Origin: Microcella flavibacter
GTDB lineage: Bacteria; Actinomycetota; Actinomycetes; Actinomycetales; Microbacteriaceae
Length of the DNA stretch: 64,000 nt
Direction: 5' to 3'
Assembly (NCBI RefSeq): GCF_012530535.1
Contig: NZ_CP051299.1
Location: forward strand, 806,001 to 870,000
Each line of letters starts with the position of its first letter. Within the stretch, counting starts at the first letter, position 1. Below, in pieces: positions 42,021-50,788 of this stretch. Under the pieces are notes generated by a model that was given only the letters and a program-made list of their open reading frames with translations, searched no databases and was not told where the DNA came from. Made by a program: the position numbers and the translations under genes.

Positions 42021-42502
42021 CCGCGGCGGAGCGGGCCTGGAGCTGGGCGCAGCCGCTCCTCGCCGTGCTCTGCCTCGCCGTCGCCGTCGCCTCGTGGAGC
42101 CTGCAGGCCGCGGGGGAGTACGCGCTGCTGCCCTCGGTGCAGGCCGTCATCACGACCTCGTTCGTCTACCCGGGGCTCGCCCTCTCGCTGGCCGTGAACC
42201 ACGTCATCGTGGGCTTCCGGCGACCGCCGGTGCTCACGGGGGCGGAGAAGGCGCTCGTGCTCGGGCAGGCCGTGATCGCGATCCTGCTCGCGGTCACCTC
42301 GCTCGATCAGGCCGCGCTCATCGTCGGGTTCCTGCTCTGGCCGCTGCTCATCGTCGGCGCCGTCTGGGCGTGCGCGGTCATGACCAGCACGACCATCCGG
42401 CTGCGCCGGGAGGGCCGCCACCCGGTCGACCCGCGTTCGGGGGACCGCCTCGGCGACGGCCCGCCCACGGCGCAGGTTCCGGTGGTCAGTCCCGCGCGGT
42501 GA
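42017..42502 (+). CDS. Small membrane protein downstream of trmD
   Basis: This 161-residue protein has four hydrophobic segments (about 11-28, 36-58, 74-92 and 98-120) and a hydrophilic, Pro/Arg-rich C-terminus. I do not recognise a family. The GTG start overlaps the trmD stop by 4 bases, so it is translationally coupled to trmD. Its last 17 bases overlap the convergent map gene. Confidence 0.7.
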   Translation: MTAAERAWSWAQPLLAVLCLAVAVASWSLQAAGEYALLPSVQAVITTSFVYPGLALSLAVNHVIVGFRRPPVLTGAEKALVLGQAVIAILLAVTSLDQAALIVGFLLWPLLIVGAVWACAVMTSTTIRLRREGRHPVDPRSGDRLGDGPPTAQVPVVSPAR

Positions 42503-43253
42503 GGACGAGCGGCCCCTCCGGGGTCAGCGCGACCGTGTGCTCGGCGTGCGCGGCGCGGGAGCCGGTGCGGCTGCGCAGGGTCCATCCGTCCTTGTCGGTG
42601 TAGATCTCGTCGGTGTCGTGGATGAACCACGGCTCGATCGCGATGACGAGCCCGGCCTTGAGCTTCAGCCCGCGGCCCGCGCGGCCGTCGTTCGGCAGGT
42701 GCAGGTCGCCGTGCATCGTGCGGCCGACGCTGTGGCCGCCGAAGTCGAGGTTGACGGCGAGGCCGGCCTGCTCCGCGACGTCGCCGATGGCGGCCGAGAT
42801 GTCGCCGAGCCGTCCGCCGACCTGCGCCGCGGCGATGCCGGCCGCGAGAGCCCGCTCGGTCGTGGCGATGAGCCGGGCATCCTCGTCGCGGGGCGTGCCC
42901 ACGATGATGGTCTTCGCCGAATCGCTCACCCAGCCGTCGACGGAGGCCGCGAAGTCGAGCGAGAGCACGTCGCCGTCCTGCAGGACGTAGTCGTGCGGCA
43001 GACCGTGCAGGGCCGCGTCGTTGACGGAGGTGCAGATGACCTTGCCGAAGGGCGAGGCGCCGAACGAGGGGTGGTAGTCGATGTAGCAGCTCTCGGCGCC
43101 CCGGGCGCGGATCATCTCGTGCGCGAGCGCGTCGAGCTCGAGCAGGTTGACCCCGACCGCCGCCGCCTCGGTCGTCGCCGTGATGACGCTCGCGACGAAG
43201 CGGCCCGCGGCGCGCATCTCGTCGATCTCGGAGGGGGTGCGCAGCTCGATCAT
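42486..43253 (-). CDS. map: Type I methionine aminopeptidase
   Basis: This 255-residue protein has all five metal ligands of MetAP-I in context: two aspartates in [19 protein letters not shown], His in [11 protein letters not shown], Glu in IAIEPW and Glu in AAHAEHT. It removes the initiator methionine. No N-terminal zinc finger or extension is present. It follows a TetR gene with a 4-base overlap (ATGA), an unusual partner for map, and lies inside the trmD-rplS interval; many actinobacteria carry another map near secY-adk, which is outside this window. Confidence 0.93.
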   Translation of the reverse strand: MIELRTPSEIDEMRAAGRFVASVITATTEAAAVGVNLLELDALAHEMIRARGAESCYIDYHPSFGASPFGKVICTSVNDAALHGLPHDYVLQDGDVLSLDFAASVDGWVSDSAKTIIVGTPRDEDARLIATTERALAAGIAAAQVGGRLGDISAAIGDVAEQAGLAVNLDFGGHSVGRTMHGDLHLPNDGRAGRGLKLKAGLVIAIEPWFIHDTDEIYTDKDGWTLRSRTGSRAAHAEHTVALTPEGPLVLTARD

Positions 43254-43921
43254 GGATTCCTCGGGAGGGGGATGTGGGTGGTCAGGTAGTCGGTGCAGAC
43301 GCGGCGGGTCATCTCGATGAAGCGGTCGTCGCCGTCCTTGTCCTGCTGGAACGCGCGCGAGAGCAGCGCGCTGCCGATCTCGATGGCGACCTCGACGTGG
43401 AACAGGATCTCGTCATCGGGCTCGAAGTCGTAGGTCGCGCCGATGCGGGCGGTGAAGTCGCGGGCGAGGATCGAGTTGTTGCTGATCTCCTCGCTCATGA
43501 ACCGCTGGTCGATGATGTCGCCGAAGCGCAGGGCGCGGAAGCCCGGCTCGGTGCGGTTCATCTCGACGAAGATGTCGAGCGTGCGGTCGAACGACGACCA
43601 CGGCTCGGGCGGCGAGGTGTCGATGTTCTGCTGGACGCGGGCGACGTAGCGCTCCATGTTGCGCACGGCGAGCGCCCGCAGCAGCGTCTGGATGTTGGGG
43701 AAGTAGCGGTAGACGACCCCGACGGAGCTCATCGACCGCTCGGCCACGGCGCTCGTCGTGACCCCGTCGATGCCGTCCTCGTCGATGAGGGCGGCGGCCG
43801 CGTCGAGCAGCAGCGCGATGCGCTCGGCGCTGCGCTGCTGGATGGGCTCCGTGCGCATGACGACCTTGTCGGTCGCGAGGATGCGCCCCGGGAGCGCTCC
43901 TGCCGGATCGTCCTCGGTCAT
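43250..43921 (-). CDS. TetR-family regulator coupled to map
   Basis: This 223-residue protein has a TetR helix-turn-helix ([25 protein letters not shown], about 50-75) and a helical ligand domain with many acidic residues. The ATG at 43921 follows GGGAGGAA. Its stop overlaps the map start, so the two are one unit, and it is divergent from rplS. It may sense a metabolite and control this unit or rplS; no clear palindrome was found in the shared 213-base region. Confidence 0.82.
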   Translation of the reverse strand: MTEDDPAGALPGRILATDKVVMRTEPIQQRSAERIALLLDAAAALIDEDGIDGVTTSAVAERSMSSVGVVYRYFPNIQTLLRALAVRNMERYVARVQQNIDTSPPEPWSSFDRTLDIFVEMNRTEPGFRALRFGDIIDQRFMSEEISNNSILARDFTARIGATYDFEPDDEILFHVEVAIEIGSALLSRAFQQDKDGDDRFIEMTRRVCTDYLTTHIPLPRNP

Positions 43922-44007
43922 GCGCGTTCCTCCCGCTCGTCCGCCCAGCGGCGGTGTGGTCCAACCCCTCATCGTTCCATGGATTGGCCGCCGGGGGCGC
44001 TCTGTGG

Positions 44008-44113
44008 CATGATTTCACCTTGTGCCTCGGCACGGCTCTGCCACAGGGGAGCCGTCGATCCTCGAGGCCCTCCCTTTTCGAACATCCCCTTCATACCGCA
44101 GTCGACCTGTGGC
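44008..44113 (+). promoter_or_regulatory. rplS promoter -10 and structured leader
   Basis: CATGAT (44008-44013) with TTGGCC 18 bases upstream is a plausible promoter. In the leader GCCACAGG (44040-44047) can pair perfectly with CCTGTGGC (44106-44113), enclosing about 58 bases and ending 7 bases before the GAGAG ribosome binding site of rplS. It could be an autoregulatory leader for L19; this is inferred from pairing only. Confidence 0.4.
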
Positions 44114-44134
44114 GGTTGCAGAGAGCGAATGACC

Positions 44135-44482
44135 ATGCACATCCTCGACCACGTCGACGCCGCCTCGCTGCGCGACGACATCCCCGAGTTCCGCGCCGGC
44201 GACACCGTCAAGGTGCACGTCAACATCGTCGAGGGCACCCGCTCGCGCATCCAGGTGTTCCAGGGCGTCGTCATCGGCCGCTCGAACGAGGGCGTCCGCG
44301 AGTCCTTCACGGTCCGCAAGGTCAGCTTCCAGGTCGGCGTCGAGCGCACCTTCCCCGTGCACTCCCCGATCATCGACCACATCGAGGTCGTCACCCGCGG
44401 CGACGTGCGCCGCGCGAAGCTCTACTACCTGCGCGGTCTGCGCGGCAAGAAGGCCAAGATCAAGGAGAAGCGCGCCAACTGA
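44135..44482 (+). CDS. rplS: 50S ribosomal protein L19
   Basis: The 115-residue protein has the L19 core: [43 protein letters not shown] and [20 protein letters not shown]. The ATG at 44135 was preferred over 44129 because GAGAG (44121-44125) is then 9 bases away and the protein begins MHILDHVDA as in relatives. It sits at the 30S-50S interface. It is separated from trmD by the map-TetR unit on the other strand. Confidence 0.96.
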   Translation: MHILDHVDAASLRDDIPEFRAGDTVKVHVNIVEGTRSRIQVFQGVVIGRSNEGVRESFTVRKVSFQVGVERTFPVHSPIIDHIEVVTRGDVRRAKLYYLRGLRGKKAKIKEKRAN

Positions 44483-44498
44483 TCGAGCGCGCATCACC

Positions 44499-44535
44499 CA
44501 CGAGGACCCCGTCGCATCGCGGCGGGGTCCTCGTG
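44499..44535 (+). terminator. Terminator after rplS
   Basis: CACGAGGACCCCG (44499-44511) pairs perfectly with 44523-44535, a 13-bp stem with an 11-base loop, 16 bases after the rplS stop. No T tract follows, as is common in this genome. Confidence 0.75.
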
Positions 44536-44632
44536 CGTGCGCGGGGTGCGCGCGGCGCGCTCCGGGGCTTCGGGCGTCGGCGGGGACGGCCCCGGACCGC
44601 CGCCTAGACTGGAGGCGAACACCAGGGGAGAC

Positions 44633-45382
44633 ATGACTGAAGACGCTGCGCTGCCGGCCGCGGGAGCATCCGACACCTCGACCGGCGGCTCGAGCCGTCG
44701 TCGCAGCGTGCTCCTCTTCCTGCGCGACGTGGCCCTCATCATCATCGCGGCGCTGCTGATCTCGTTCATCATCAAGACGTTCCTGATCCGCTCCTTCTAC
44801 ATCCCCTCGCCCTCGATGAGCGACACCCTCATCGAGGACGACCGCATCATCGTCAACCAGCTCGTGCCCGACCTCGTGCCGCTCGAGCGCGGCGACGTCG
44901 TCGTGTTCAAGGACCCGGGCTCCTGGCTGCCCGCGCAGCCCGAGGCGCCGCAGCCGCCGCTCATCGCCGCGGCCGAGTGGGTCGGATCCCTCGTGGGCCT
45001 CGCCGCCCCCGACAGCGACGAGCACCTCGTCAAGCGCCTCATCGGGCTGCCCGGCGACCGCATCGTCTGCTGCAACGACCTCGGCCAGATGAGCGTCAAC
45101 GGCGTGCCGCTCGACGAGCCCTACATCCGCGACGCGGGCACGGGCGGCCCGGCGAGCAGCCAGGACTTCCAGATCGACGTGCCCGAGGGCACCCTCTGGG
45201 TGATGGGCGACAACCGCGGCAACTCCTCAGACTCGCGCATCCACGGCACCGTGCCGATCAGCGACGTCGTCGGCCGTGCCGTCGTGGTCAGCTGGCCCCT
45301 CGACCGCTGGACCTGGCTCGACAACTACCCGCTCGTCTTCGACGGGGTCGACGAGGCGGGCGCCGCGCCCCGCGCGCGCTGA
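44633..45382 (+). CDS. lepB: Signal peptidase I
   Basis: This 249-residue protein has one N-terminal membrane helix (about 32-52) followed at once by the catalytic Ser61 in SPSMSDTL. Lys134 in HLVKRLIGLPGD is the general base and GDNRGNSSDSR is box E. It cleaves signal peptides on the outer side of the membrane. An insertion of about 30 residues lies before box D. TAGACT (44605-44610) is a likely -10. rnhB follows at 4 bases. Confidence 0.94.
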   Translation: MTEDAALPAAGASDTSTGGSSRRRSVLLFLRDVALIIIAALLISFIIKTFLIRSFYIPSPSMSDTLIEDDRIIVNQLVPDLVPLERGDVVVFKDPGSWLPAQPEAPQPPLIAAAEWVGSLVGLAAPDSDEHLVKRLIGLPGDRIVCCNDLGQMSVNGVPLDEPYIRDAGTGGPASSQDFQIDVPEGTLWVMGDNRGNSSDSRIHGTVPISDVVGRAVVVSWPLDRWTWLDNYPLVFDGVDEAGAAPRAR

Positions 45383-45386
45383 GCCC

Positions 45387-46058
45387 GTGACCCCCGTGGT
45401 CGACCCGACCCTCGAGGTCGAGGCCGCGCTCTTCGCGGCGGGAGCGCCCGTCGTCATCGGCGTCGACGAGGTCGGTCGCGGCGCGATCGCCGGCATCGCG
45501 GCCGTCGGCGTCTGCGCGATCCTGCCCGAGACGGATGCCGTGCCCGAGGGCCTGCGCGACTCCAAGCTCATCAGCCCCGCCCGGCGGCGCGCCGTCGAGC
45601 CGCTCGTCGCGCGCTGGGCCCTCGCGACCGCCGTCGGCGAGGCGGAGCCCGCCGAGGTCGATCGGCTGGGCATCGTCGCCGCGCTCGGCCTCGCGGGTCG
45701 CCGCGCGCTCATCAGCCTCTTCGAGCAGGGCGTCGACGTCGCCGCCTCGACGGTGCTGCTCGACGGCAGCCACGATTGGCTGACACCGGCGCTCGGGGCG
45801 CCGCCGCGCATCCTGACCCGGGTGAAGGCCGATCGCGACTGCGCCTCCGTCGCGGGCGCCTCGGTCATGGCGAAGCAGCACCGCGACGCCCTCATGGTGA
45901 TCGATCACGAGCGCTGGCCGGCCTACGGCTGGGACGGCAACAAGGGCTACGGCAGCCCCGCGCATCTGGCCGCCGTGGCCGCCCACGGGCCCTCGCCGCG
46001 CCACCGCCTCACCTGGCTGCGCTCGGCGGAGCCGGGCATGCTGCCCTTCTCGGTCTAG
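45387..46058 (+). CDS. rnhB: Ribonuclease HII
   Basis: This 223-residue protein has the RNase HII active site: VIGVDEVGRGAIAG with Asp-Glu, VLLDGSHDWL with the third acidic residue and VKADRDCASVAGASVMAKQHRD. It removes ribonucleotides from DNA. The GTG start lies 4 bases after lepB. The stop codon TAG forms part of the -10 of the next gene. Confidence 0.94.
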   Translation: MTPVVDPTLEVEAALFAAGAPVVIGVDEVGRGAIAGIAAVGVCAILPETDAVPEGLRDSKLISPARRRAVEPLVARWALATAVGEAEPAEVDRLGIVAALGLAGRRALISLFEQGVDVAASTVLLDGSHDWLTPALGAPPRILTRVKADRDCASVAGASVMAKQHRDALMVIDHERWPAYGWDGNKGYGSPAHLAAVAAHGPSPRHRLTWLRSAEPGMLPFSV

Positions 46059-46068
46059 ACTGCACGCG

Positions 46069-46392
46069 ATGGACGACGACGAATTCGAGGACTACGACCG
46101 CGAGGTCGAGCTCGCCCTGTACCGGGAGTACCGCGACGTGGTCGCGCAGTTCCAGTACGTGATCGAGACCGAGCGCCGCTTCTACCTCGCGAACGAGGTG
46201 CAGCAGGTGGTGCGCGAGGTCGCGGGCGACTTCTTCTTCGAGCTCACCCTGACCGACGTGTGGGTGTGGGACGTCTACCGCAGCGACCGCTTCGTCAAGA
46301 GCGTCAAGGTGCTGACCTTCAAGGACGTCAACGTCGAGGAGCTCGGCAAGAAGGAGCTCAAGCTGCCGAAGGAGCTCGCGCTCGACGAGTAG
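46069..46392 (+). CDS. DUF2469 family protein
   Basis: This 107-residue acidic protein (DDDEFEDYDREVELALYREYRDVV start) is the actinobacterial DUF2469 family found between rnhB and yraN in mycobacteria and relatives. Its function is unknown. The ATG lies 7 bases after TAGACT (46056-46061), whose TAG is the stop codon of rnhB, so it has its own promoter and a probable leaderless mRNA. Confidence 0.85.
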   Translation: MDDDEFEDYDREVELALYREYRDVVAQFQYVIETERRFYLANEVQQVVREVAGDFFFELTLTDVWVWDVYRSDRFVKSVKVLTFKDVNVEELGKKELKLPKELALDE

Positions 46393-46407
46393 CGCGCCGC
46401 TCCTCCC

Positions 46408-46428
46408 CAGCCCCCTCCTGCGGGGCTG
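46408..46428 (+). terminator. Hairpin after the DUF2469 gene
   Basis: CAGCCCC and GGGGCTG form a 7-bp stem around a 7-base pyrimidine-rich loop, 15 bases after the stop. It may be a weak terminator or part of the structured yraN leader. Confidence 0.45.
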
Positions 46429-46477
46429 ATCGCTCCTCCTGATCCGCCGGCCCCGACAGGGGCGGGATGCTCCGCCA

Positions 46478-46495
46478 TCCTCCTGGCCAGGAGGA
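46478..46495 (+). promoter_or_regulatory. Palindrome that masks the yraN ribosome binding site
   Basis: TCCTCCTGGCCAGGAGGA is a perfect 18-bp palindrome. Its right arm contains the ribosome binding site AGGAGG (46489-46494), 6 bases before the yraN ATG. As RNA it can fold into a 7-bp stem with loop GGCC that hides the site. A second exact anti-site TCCTCCT lies at 46434-46440. Confidence 0.65.
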
Positions 46496-46500
46496 CGCAC

Positions 46501-46851
46501 ATGGCACGCAAGGACGTACTGGGTCGCAGCGGCGAGCAGCTCGCCGCCGATCACCTGCTCGGGCTCGGCTACGAGGTGATCGACCGCAACTGGCGCTGCC
46601 CGATCGGCGAGATCGACCTCGTCGCTCGGCACGGATCGACGACCGTCGTCGTCGAGGTGAAGACCCGGTCGGGGCGCGGCTACGGGCACCCCCTCGACGC
46701 GATCACGCCCGTCAAGCTCGCCCGGCTGCGGCGGCTCGCCGGGGCGTGGGTCGCGGCCCACGGGCCCGTCGAGCGGCTGCGCATCGACGCCATCGCCGTC
46801 GTCGCCGACCGCGACGGCGTCGCCGTCGAGCACGTGCGGCAGGTGTGCTGA
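46501..46851 (+). CDS. yraN: YraN/UPF0102 nuclease-fold protein
   Basis: This 116-residue protein has the endonuclease-like core of UPF0102: [35 protein letters not shown] with the Glu-Asp pair and [14 protein letters not shown] with the ExK motif. Its substrate is not established. The stop overlaps the comM start by one base (TGATG). It is the first gene of yraN-comM-dprA. Confidence 0.92.
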   Translation: MARKDVLGRSGEQLAADHLLGLGYEVIDRNWRCPIGEIDLVARHGSTTVVVEVKTRSGRGYGHPLDAITPVKLARLRRLAGAWVAAHGPVERLRIDAIAVVADRDGVAVEHVRQVC

Positions 46852-48380
46852 TGGCCGTCGCCCGCACCCTCGCCGTCGCCCTCAACGGCGTCGACGGCGC
46901 CGTCGTGGAGGTCGAGGCCGACCTCGCCAACGGCCTTCCCGCGTTCACCATCATCGGCCTGCCCGACACGGCGCTCGGCGAGGCGAAGGATCGCGTGCGC
47001 GCCGCCGCCGCGAACTCCGACTGCGATCTGCCGTCGCGCAAGGTCACCGTCAACCTCTCGCCCGCCTCCCTGCCCAAGCACGGCTCCGCCTTCGACCTCG
47101 CGATCGCCGTGGCCGCGCTCGCGACGAGCGCGCCCGGCCTCGCCCCCGAGTCGATCGAGCGCACGGTGCACGTGGGCGAGCTGTCGCTCGACGGCCGGCT
47201 GCGTCCGGTCGCGGGCGTGCTGCCCGCGGTGCTCGCCGCCCGCCGCGCGGGGGCGAGCGCCGTCGTCGTGCCGCGCGGCAACGAGCGCGAGGCGCGGCTC
47301 GTGCCGGGCATCCGCGTCATCGGGGCGATCTCGCTGCGCGAGGTGCTCATCCATCACGGGGCCGAGCTCGACCCGGTGCCGATGGAGGCCATCGCCGCCC
47401 CCGAGCCCTCGCCGATGCTCGAGACCGGCGGCGACCTCGCCGAGGTGGTCGGGCACCCCGAGGCGGTCGAGGCGCTGCAGGTCGCCGCGGCCGGTGGGCA
47501 CCACCTCATGCTGCTCGGCCCGCCGGGAGCGGGCAAGACGCTGCTGGCCTCGCGCCTGCCGGGCCTGCTGCCCGATCTCGAGCCCGACGCCGCCGTCGAG
47601 GTCTCGTCGGTGCGCTCGCTCGCCGGGCTGCCGCTCGGCGACGCCCTCATCACCCGTCCGCCGCTCGAGGCGCCGCACCACAGCGCCACCATGGCCTCGC
47701 TCATCGGCGGCGGCAGCGGGCTGCTGCGCCCGGGCGCCATCTCGCGGGCCGCGCACGGCGTGCTGTTCCTGGACGAGGCTCCCGAGTTCTCGGCCTCGGT
47801 GCTGGATGCCCTGCGCCAGCCGCTCGAGACGGGCGAGATCACCATTCATCGTGCCCGCTCGGTCGCGCGGTTCCCCGCGCGCTTCCAGCTCGTGCTCGCC
47901 GCGAACCCCTGCCCCTGCGGGCAGGCGCTCAGCCCCGACGGGGAGTGCACCTGCCCGCCCCAGGCCCGACGTCGCTACCTCGCCCGGCTCTCCGGGCCGC
48001 TGCTCGACCGGGTCGACCTGCACCTCACCGTGCGCCGCGTCGGTGCGGCGCAGATGACCGGAGGGGAGCAGGGCGGGACGACGACGCGGCAGGCGCGGCG
48101 GCGCGTCCGGGCGGCGCGCGAGCGCACGCGGGCCCGCTGGGGCGGGTCGGGATGGCCGCTCAACGCCCACGTGCCCGGTGCCGTCCTGCGCAGCGACGCC
48201 TGGCGGCCCTCCGCCGCCGACCGCGCCCCGCTCGACCGCGCCCTCGAGCGCGGCGCCCTCACCATGCGCGGCTACGACCGCGTGCTGCGCATCGCCTGGT
48301 CGCTCGTCGATCTCGACGGCGACGAGCGCCCCCGCGCGACCCACATCGGGCGCGCCCTGCACCTGCGGAAAGGATTCTGA
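46851..48380 (+). CDS. comM: ComM-like Mg-chelatase-family AAA+ ATPase
   Basis: This 509-residue protein has an N-terminal Lon-like domain (residues 1-170), Walker A LLGPPGAGKTLLASRLPG, Walker B VLFLDEAPEF and the C-terminal Mg-chelatase C domain with CPCGQALSPDGECTCPP. In naturally transforming bacteria ComM is a branch-migration helicase for recombination. Coupled starts link it with yraN and dprA. Confidence 0.93.
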   Translation: MAVARTLAVALNGVDGAVVEVEADLANGLPAFTIIGLPDTALGEAKDRVRAAAANSDCDLPSRKVTVNLSPASLPKHGSAFDLAIAVAALATSAPGLAPESIERTVHVGELSLDGRLRPVAGVLPAVLAARRAGASAVVVPRGNEREARLVPGIRVIGAISLREVLIHHGAELDPVPMEAIAAPEPSPMLETGGDLAEVVGHPEAVEALQVAAAGGHHLMLLGPPGAGKTLLASRLPGLLPDLEPDAAVEVSSVRSLAGLPLGDALITRPPLEAPHHSATMASLIGGGSGLLRPGAISRAAHGVLFLDEAPEFSASVLDALRQPLETGEITIHRARSVARFPARFQLVLAANPCPCGQALSPDGECTCPPQARRRYLARLSGPLLDRVDLHLTVRRVGAAQMTGGEQGGTTTRQARRRVRAARERTRARWGGSGWPLNAHVPGAVLRSDAWRPSAADRAPLDRALERGALTMRGYDRVLRIAWSLVDLDGDERPRATHIGRALHLRKGF

Positions 48381-49843
48381 TGACGATGACGGAGACCGAC
48401 GTGCCGATGGCCCTCGAGGGGCTCGGCGATGCGGTGACCCCGGCCCCGATCCGCTGGGGCATCGCCGATGCGGTCATCGACGCGGCGCTCGCCGCGGTCG
48501 GCCGGGCACCGCGCGACCGGGCCGCACGCGATGAGGCCTTCGCCCGCGTCGTGTGGAGCGTGCTCGTGGAGCCCGGCGATGCGACGGCCGGGGCGCTGAT
48601 CCGGCACTGCGGCGCGGCGGACGCCCTCCGAGTGCTGCTCGACCGCCGGCCCGCCTCGGCGCTGGTCGAGGCGACGGAGGGCGAGATCGCCCCGCGCGCG
48701 GCCGGGGAGGCCCGCGCGCGCTGGATCCCGAGGCTGCGCTCGGACGACGTGCTGCGCGCCCTCGCCTCGGCGGCCCGCTGCGACGCGCGGCTGCTGCTGC
48801 CCCAGGACGCCCTCTGGCCGTCCGGGCTCGACGACCTCGGCGACTCCGCGCCCGTCGTGCTCTGGGTGCGTGGCGACCCGATCGCCCTGCGCCGACCGGG
48901 CATCGCCGTGGTCGGAGCGCGGGCCGCGACCGGCTACGGCGAGCACGTGGCCATGGAGCTCTCGGCCGGCCTGGTCGGGCGCGGCGCCGCGGTCATCTCG
49001 GGCGGCGCCTACGGCATCGACGGGATGGCGCACCGCGCCGCCCTCGCGAGCGGCGGCACCACGGTGGCCGTGCTCGCCGGCGGCATCGACCGCTTCTATC
49101 CCTCCGGTCACGAGGCGCTGCTGCAGCGCATCGTGCAGTCGGGAGCGGTCGTGACGGAGGCCCCCTGCGGCTCGGCGCCCACGAAGTGGCGCTTCCTGCA
49201 GCGCAATAGGGTCATCGCAGCCCTCGCCCGGGCGACCGTCGTCGTCGAGGCCGGTCGTCGGTCGGGCGCGCTCAACACGGCCCATCACGCGCTCGACCTC
49301 GGCCGAGAGGTCGGCGCCGTGCCGGGCCCCGTGACGAGCGCCGCGAGCGCGGGCTGCCATCGACTGCTGCGGGAGCATCCCGCGGTCTGCATCACGGGTT
49401 CCGCGGACGCGATGGTGCTGGCGTTCGGGATGGACGGCGTCATCCCCGATGACGACCCCGTCGACGAGGACGGCGCGGCGGGCAGGAGTGCTCGCGGGCC
49501 GCTCACCCCGGACGGCGGGATCGAGCGCGGGGAGGAGGACGCCGCCGCACCGCGGGAGGACCCGATCGTGACGAGGGTCGCCGACGCGCTGCGACCGCAG
49601 CGGCGGCAGACGGCGGAGGAGCTCGCGCGCGCGGCCGGGGTGAGCGTCGAGACCGTGCGCGGCGCCCTGGGCATCCTCGCCCTGGAGGAGCGGGCGATCG
49701 GGGACGACCTGGGTCGCTGGCGCCGGGCGCCGGTGCCGAGGAGGAAGCGCTCTGAGGCGGAGAGGGCGGCGAGCCCGACCGAGGACGAGCCGTCGACGGA
49801 GGCCGACGGGGCCGGCCCGCCCGGCGACGGCGGTGCGGAGTAG
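48380..49843 (+). CDS. dprA: DNA processing protein DprA
   Basis: This 487-residue protein has the Rossmann-like DprA core (IAVVGARAATGYGEHVAMELSAGL, SGGAYGIDGMAHRAAL, AVLAGGIDRFYP, RNRVIAALARATVVVEAGRRSGALNTAHHALDLGREVGAVPG) that binds single-stranded DNA and loads RecA. A winged-helix domain near 395-450 follows an acidic linker, and the last 35 residues are low complexity. The N-terminal 120 residues are an extra helical domain. It starts in a one-base overlap with comM. The TAG stop is part of the next -10. Confidence 0.93.
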   Translation: MTMTETDVPMALEGLGDAVTPAPIRWGIADAVIDAALAAVGRAPRDRAARDEAFARVVWSVLVEPGDATAGALIRHCGAADALRVLLDRRPASALVEATEGEIAPRAAGEARARWIPRLRSDDVLRALASAARCDARLLLPQDALWPSGLDDLGDSAPVVLWVRGDPIALRRPGIAVVGARAATGYGEHVAMELSAGLVGRGAAVISGGAYGIDGMAHRAALASGGTTVAVLAGGIDRFYPSGHEALLQRIVQSGAVVTEAPCGSAPTKWRFLQRNRVIAALARATVVVEAGRRSGALNTAHHALDLGREVGAVPGPVTSAASAGCHRLLREHPAVCITGSADAMVLAFGMDGVIPDDDPVDEDGAAGRSARGPLTPDGGIERGEEDAAAPREDPIVTRVADALRPQRRQTAEELARAAGVSVETVRGALGILALEERAIGDDLGRWRRAPVPRRKRSEAERAASPTEDEPSTEADGAGPPGDGGAE

Positions 49844-49852
49844 CATGCGGGG

Positions 49853-50788
49853 GTGATCCAGATGGGGCAGTACCCGCCCGCGCAGCACGTCGTCGTCCAC
49901 CTCTCCGACACGCACCTCCTCGGGGAGGGGCGTCCGCTGTACGGCGTCGTCCCCGTCGAGCAGCGGCTCGCGCAGGCCCTGGAGCGCATCGAGCGCTCGG
50001 GCGTGCGCCCCCACGCCGTCGTGTTCACGGGCGACCTCGCCGACCTCGGCGAGCCCGACGCGTACCGCCGGCTCCGGGCCGCGGTCGAGCCCGTCGTCGA
50101 GCGGCTCGGCGCGCAGCTGATCTGGGTGATGGGCAACCACGACGAGCGCGGGCCGTACAGCTCGCTGCTGTTCGACGAGCCCGCGAGCGAGCATCCGCAG
50201 GACAGGGTCTACGACGTCGCCGGGCTGCGCGTCATCTCGCTCGACTCCACCGTGCCCGGCTACCACCACGGCGAGATCGCGCCCGAGCAGCTCGACTGGC
50301 TGCGCGAGGTGCTCGCCGAGCCGGCCGCGCACGGCACGCTGCTCGCGCTGCACCATCCGCCGGTGCCGACGCCGCTCGAGATCATGGCCGTGCTCGAGCT
50401 GCAGGATCAGCCCGCGCTCGCCGCCGTGCTCGCCGGCACCGACGTGCGCGCGATCCTCGCCGGGCACCTGCACTACTCGACCCACTCGACCTTCGTCGGC
50501 ATCCCCGTGCACGTCGCCGCGGCCACCTGCTACACGCTCGACCTCGGGGCCGATGCCGGCCGGCTGCTCTCGGGCGTCGACGGGGGCCAGTCCTTCGACC
50601 TCGTGCACCTCTACGGCGACGTCGTCGTGAGCTCGACCGTGCCGCTCGGCGCCTTCCCCGAGGCGACCGGCTTCTCGGTCGACTACCGGCCGATGATCGA
50701 GGGGATGCCCGCCGCCGAGCGCCTCGAGCAGCTCTCGAGCAAGAGCTCGCCGTTCACCATCAGCGAGGCGACGGCGAGCGGGGCCTAG
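49853..50788 (+). CDS. Calcineurin-like phosphoesterase (CpdA-like)
   Basis: This 311-residue protein has the dimetal motifs of class III cyclic nucleotide phosphodiesterases: SDTHLL, GDLADLGEP, GNHDERG, ALHHPP and GHLHYS. It may hydrolyse cAMP or related substrates. The GTG at 49853 is 6 bases after TAGCAT; an ATG at 49862 is an alternative. The 3' end overlaps the convergent MarR gene by 4 bases. Confidence 0.85.
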   Translation: MIQMGQYPPAQHVVVHLSDTHLLGEGRPLYGVVPVEQRLAQALERIERSGVRPHAVVFTGDLADLGEPDAYRRLRAAVEPVVERLGAQLIWVMGNHDERGPYSSLLFDEPASEHPQDRVYDVAGLRVISLDSTVPGYHHGEIAPEQLDWLREVLAEPAAHGTLLALHHPPVPTPLEIMAVLELQDQPALAAVLAGTDVRAILAGHLHYSTHSTFVGIPVHVAAATCYTLDLGADAGRLLSGVDGGQSFDLVHLYGDVVVSSTVPLGAFPEATGFSVDYRPMIEGMPAAERLEQLSSKSSPFTISEATASGA

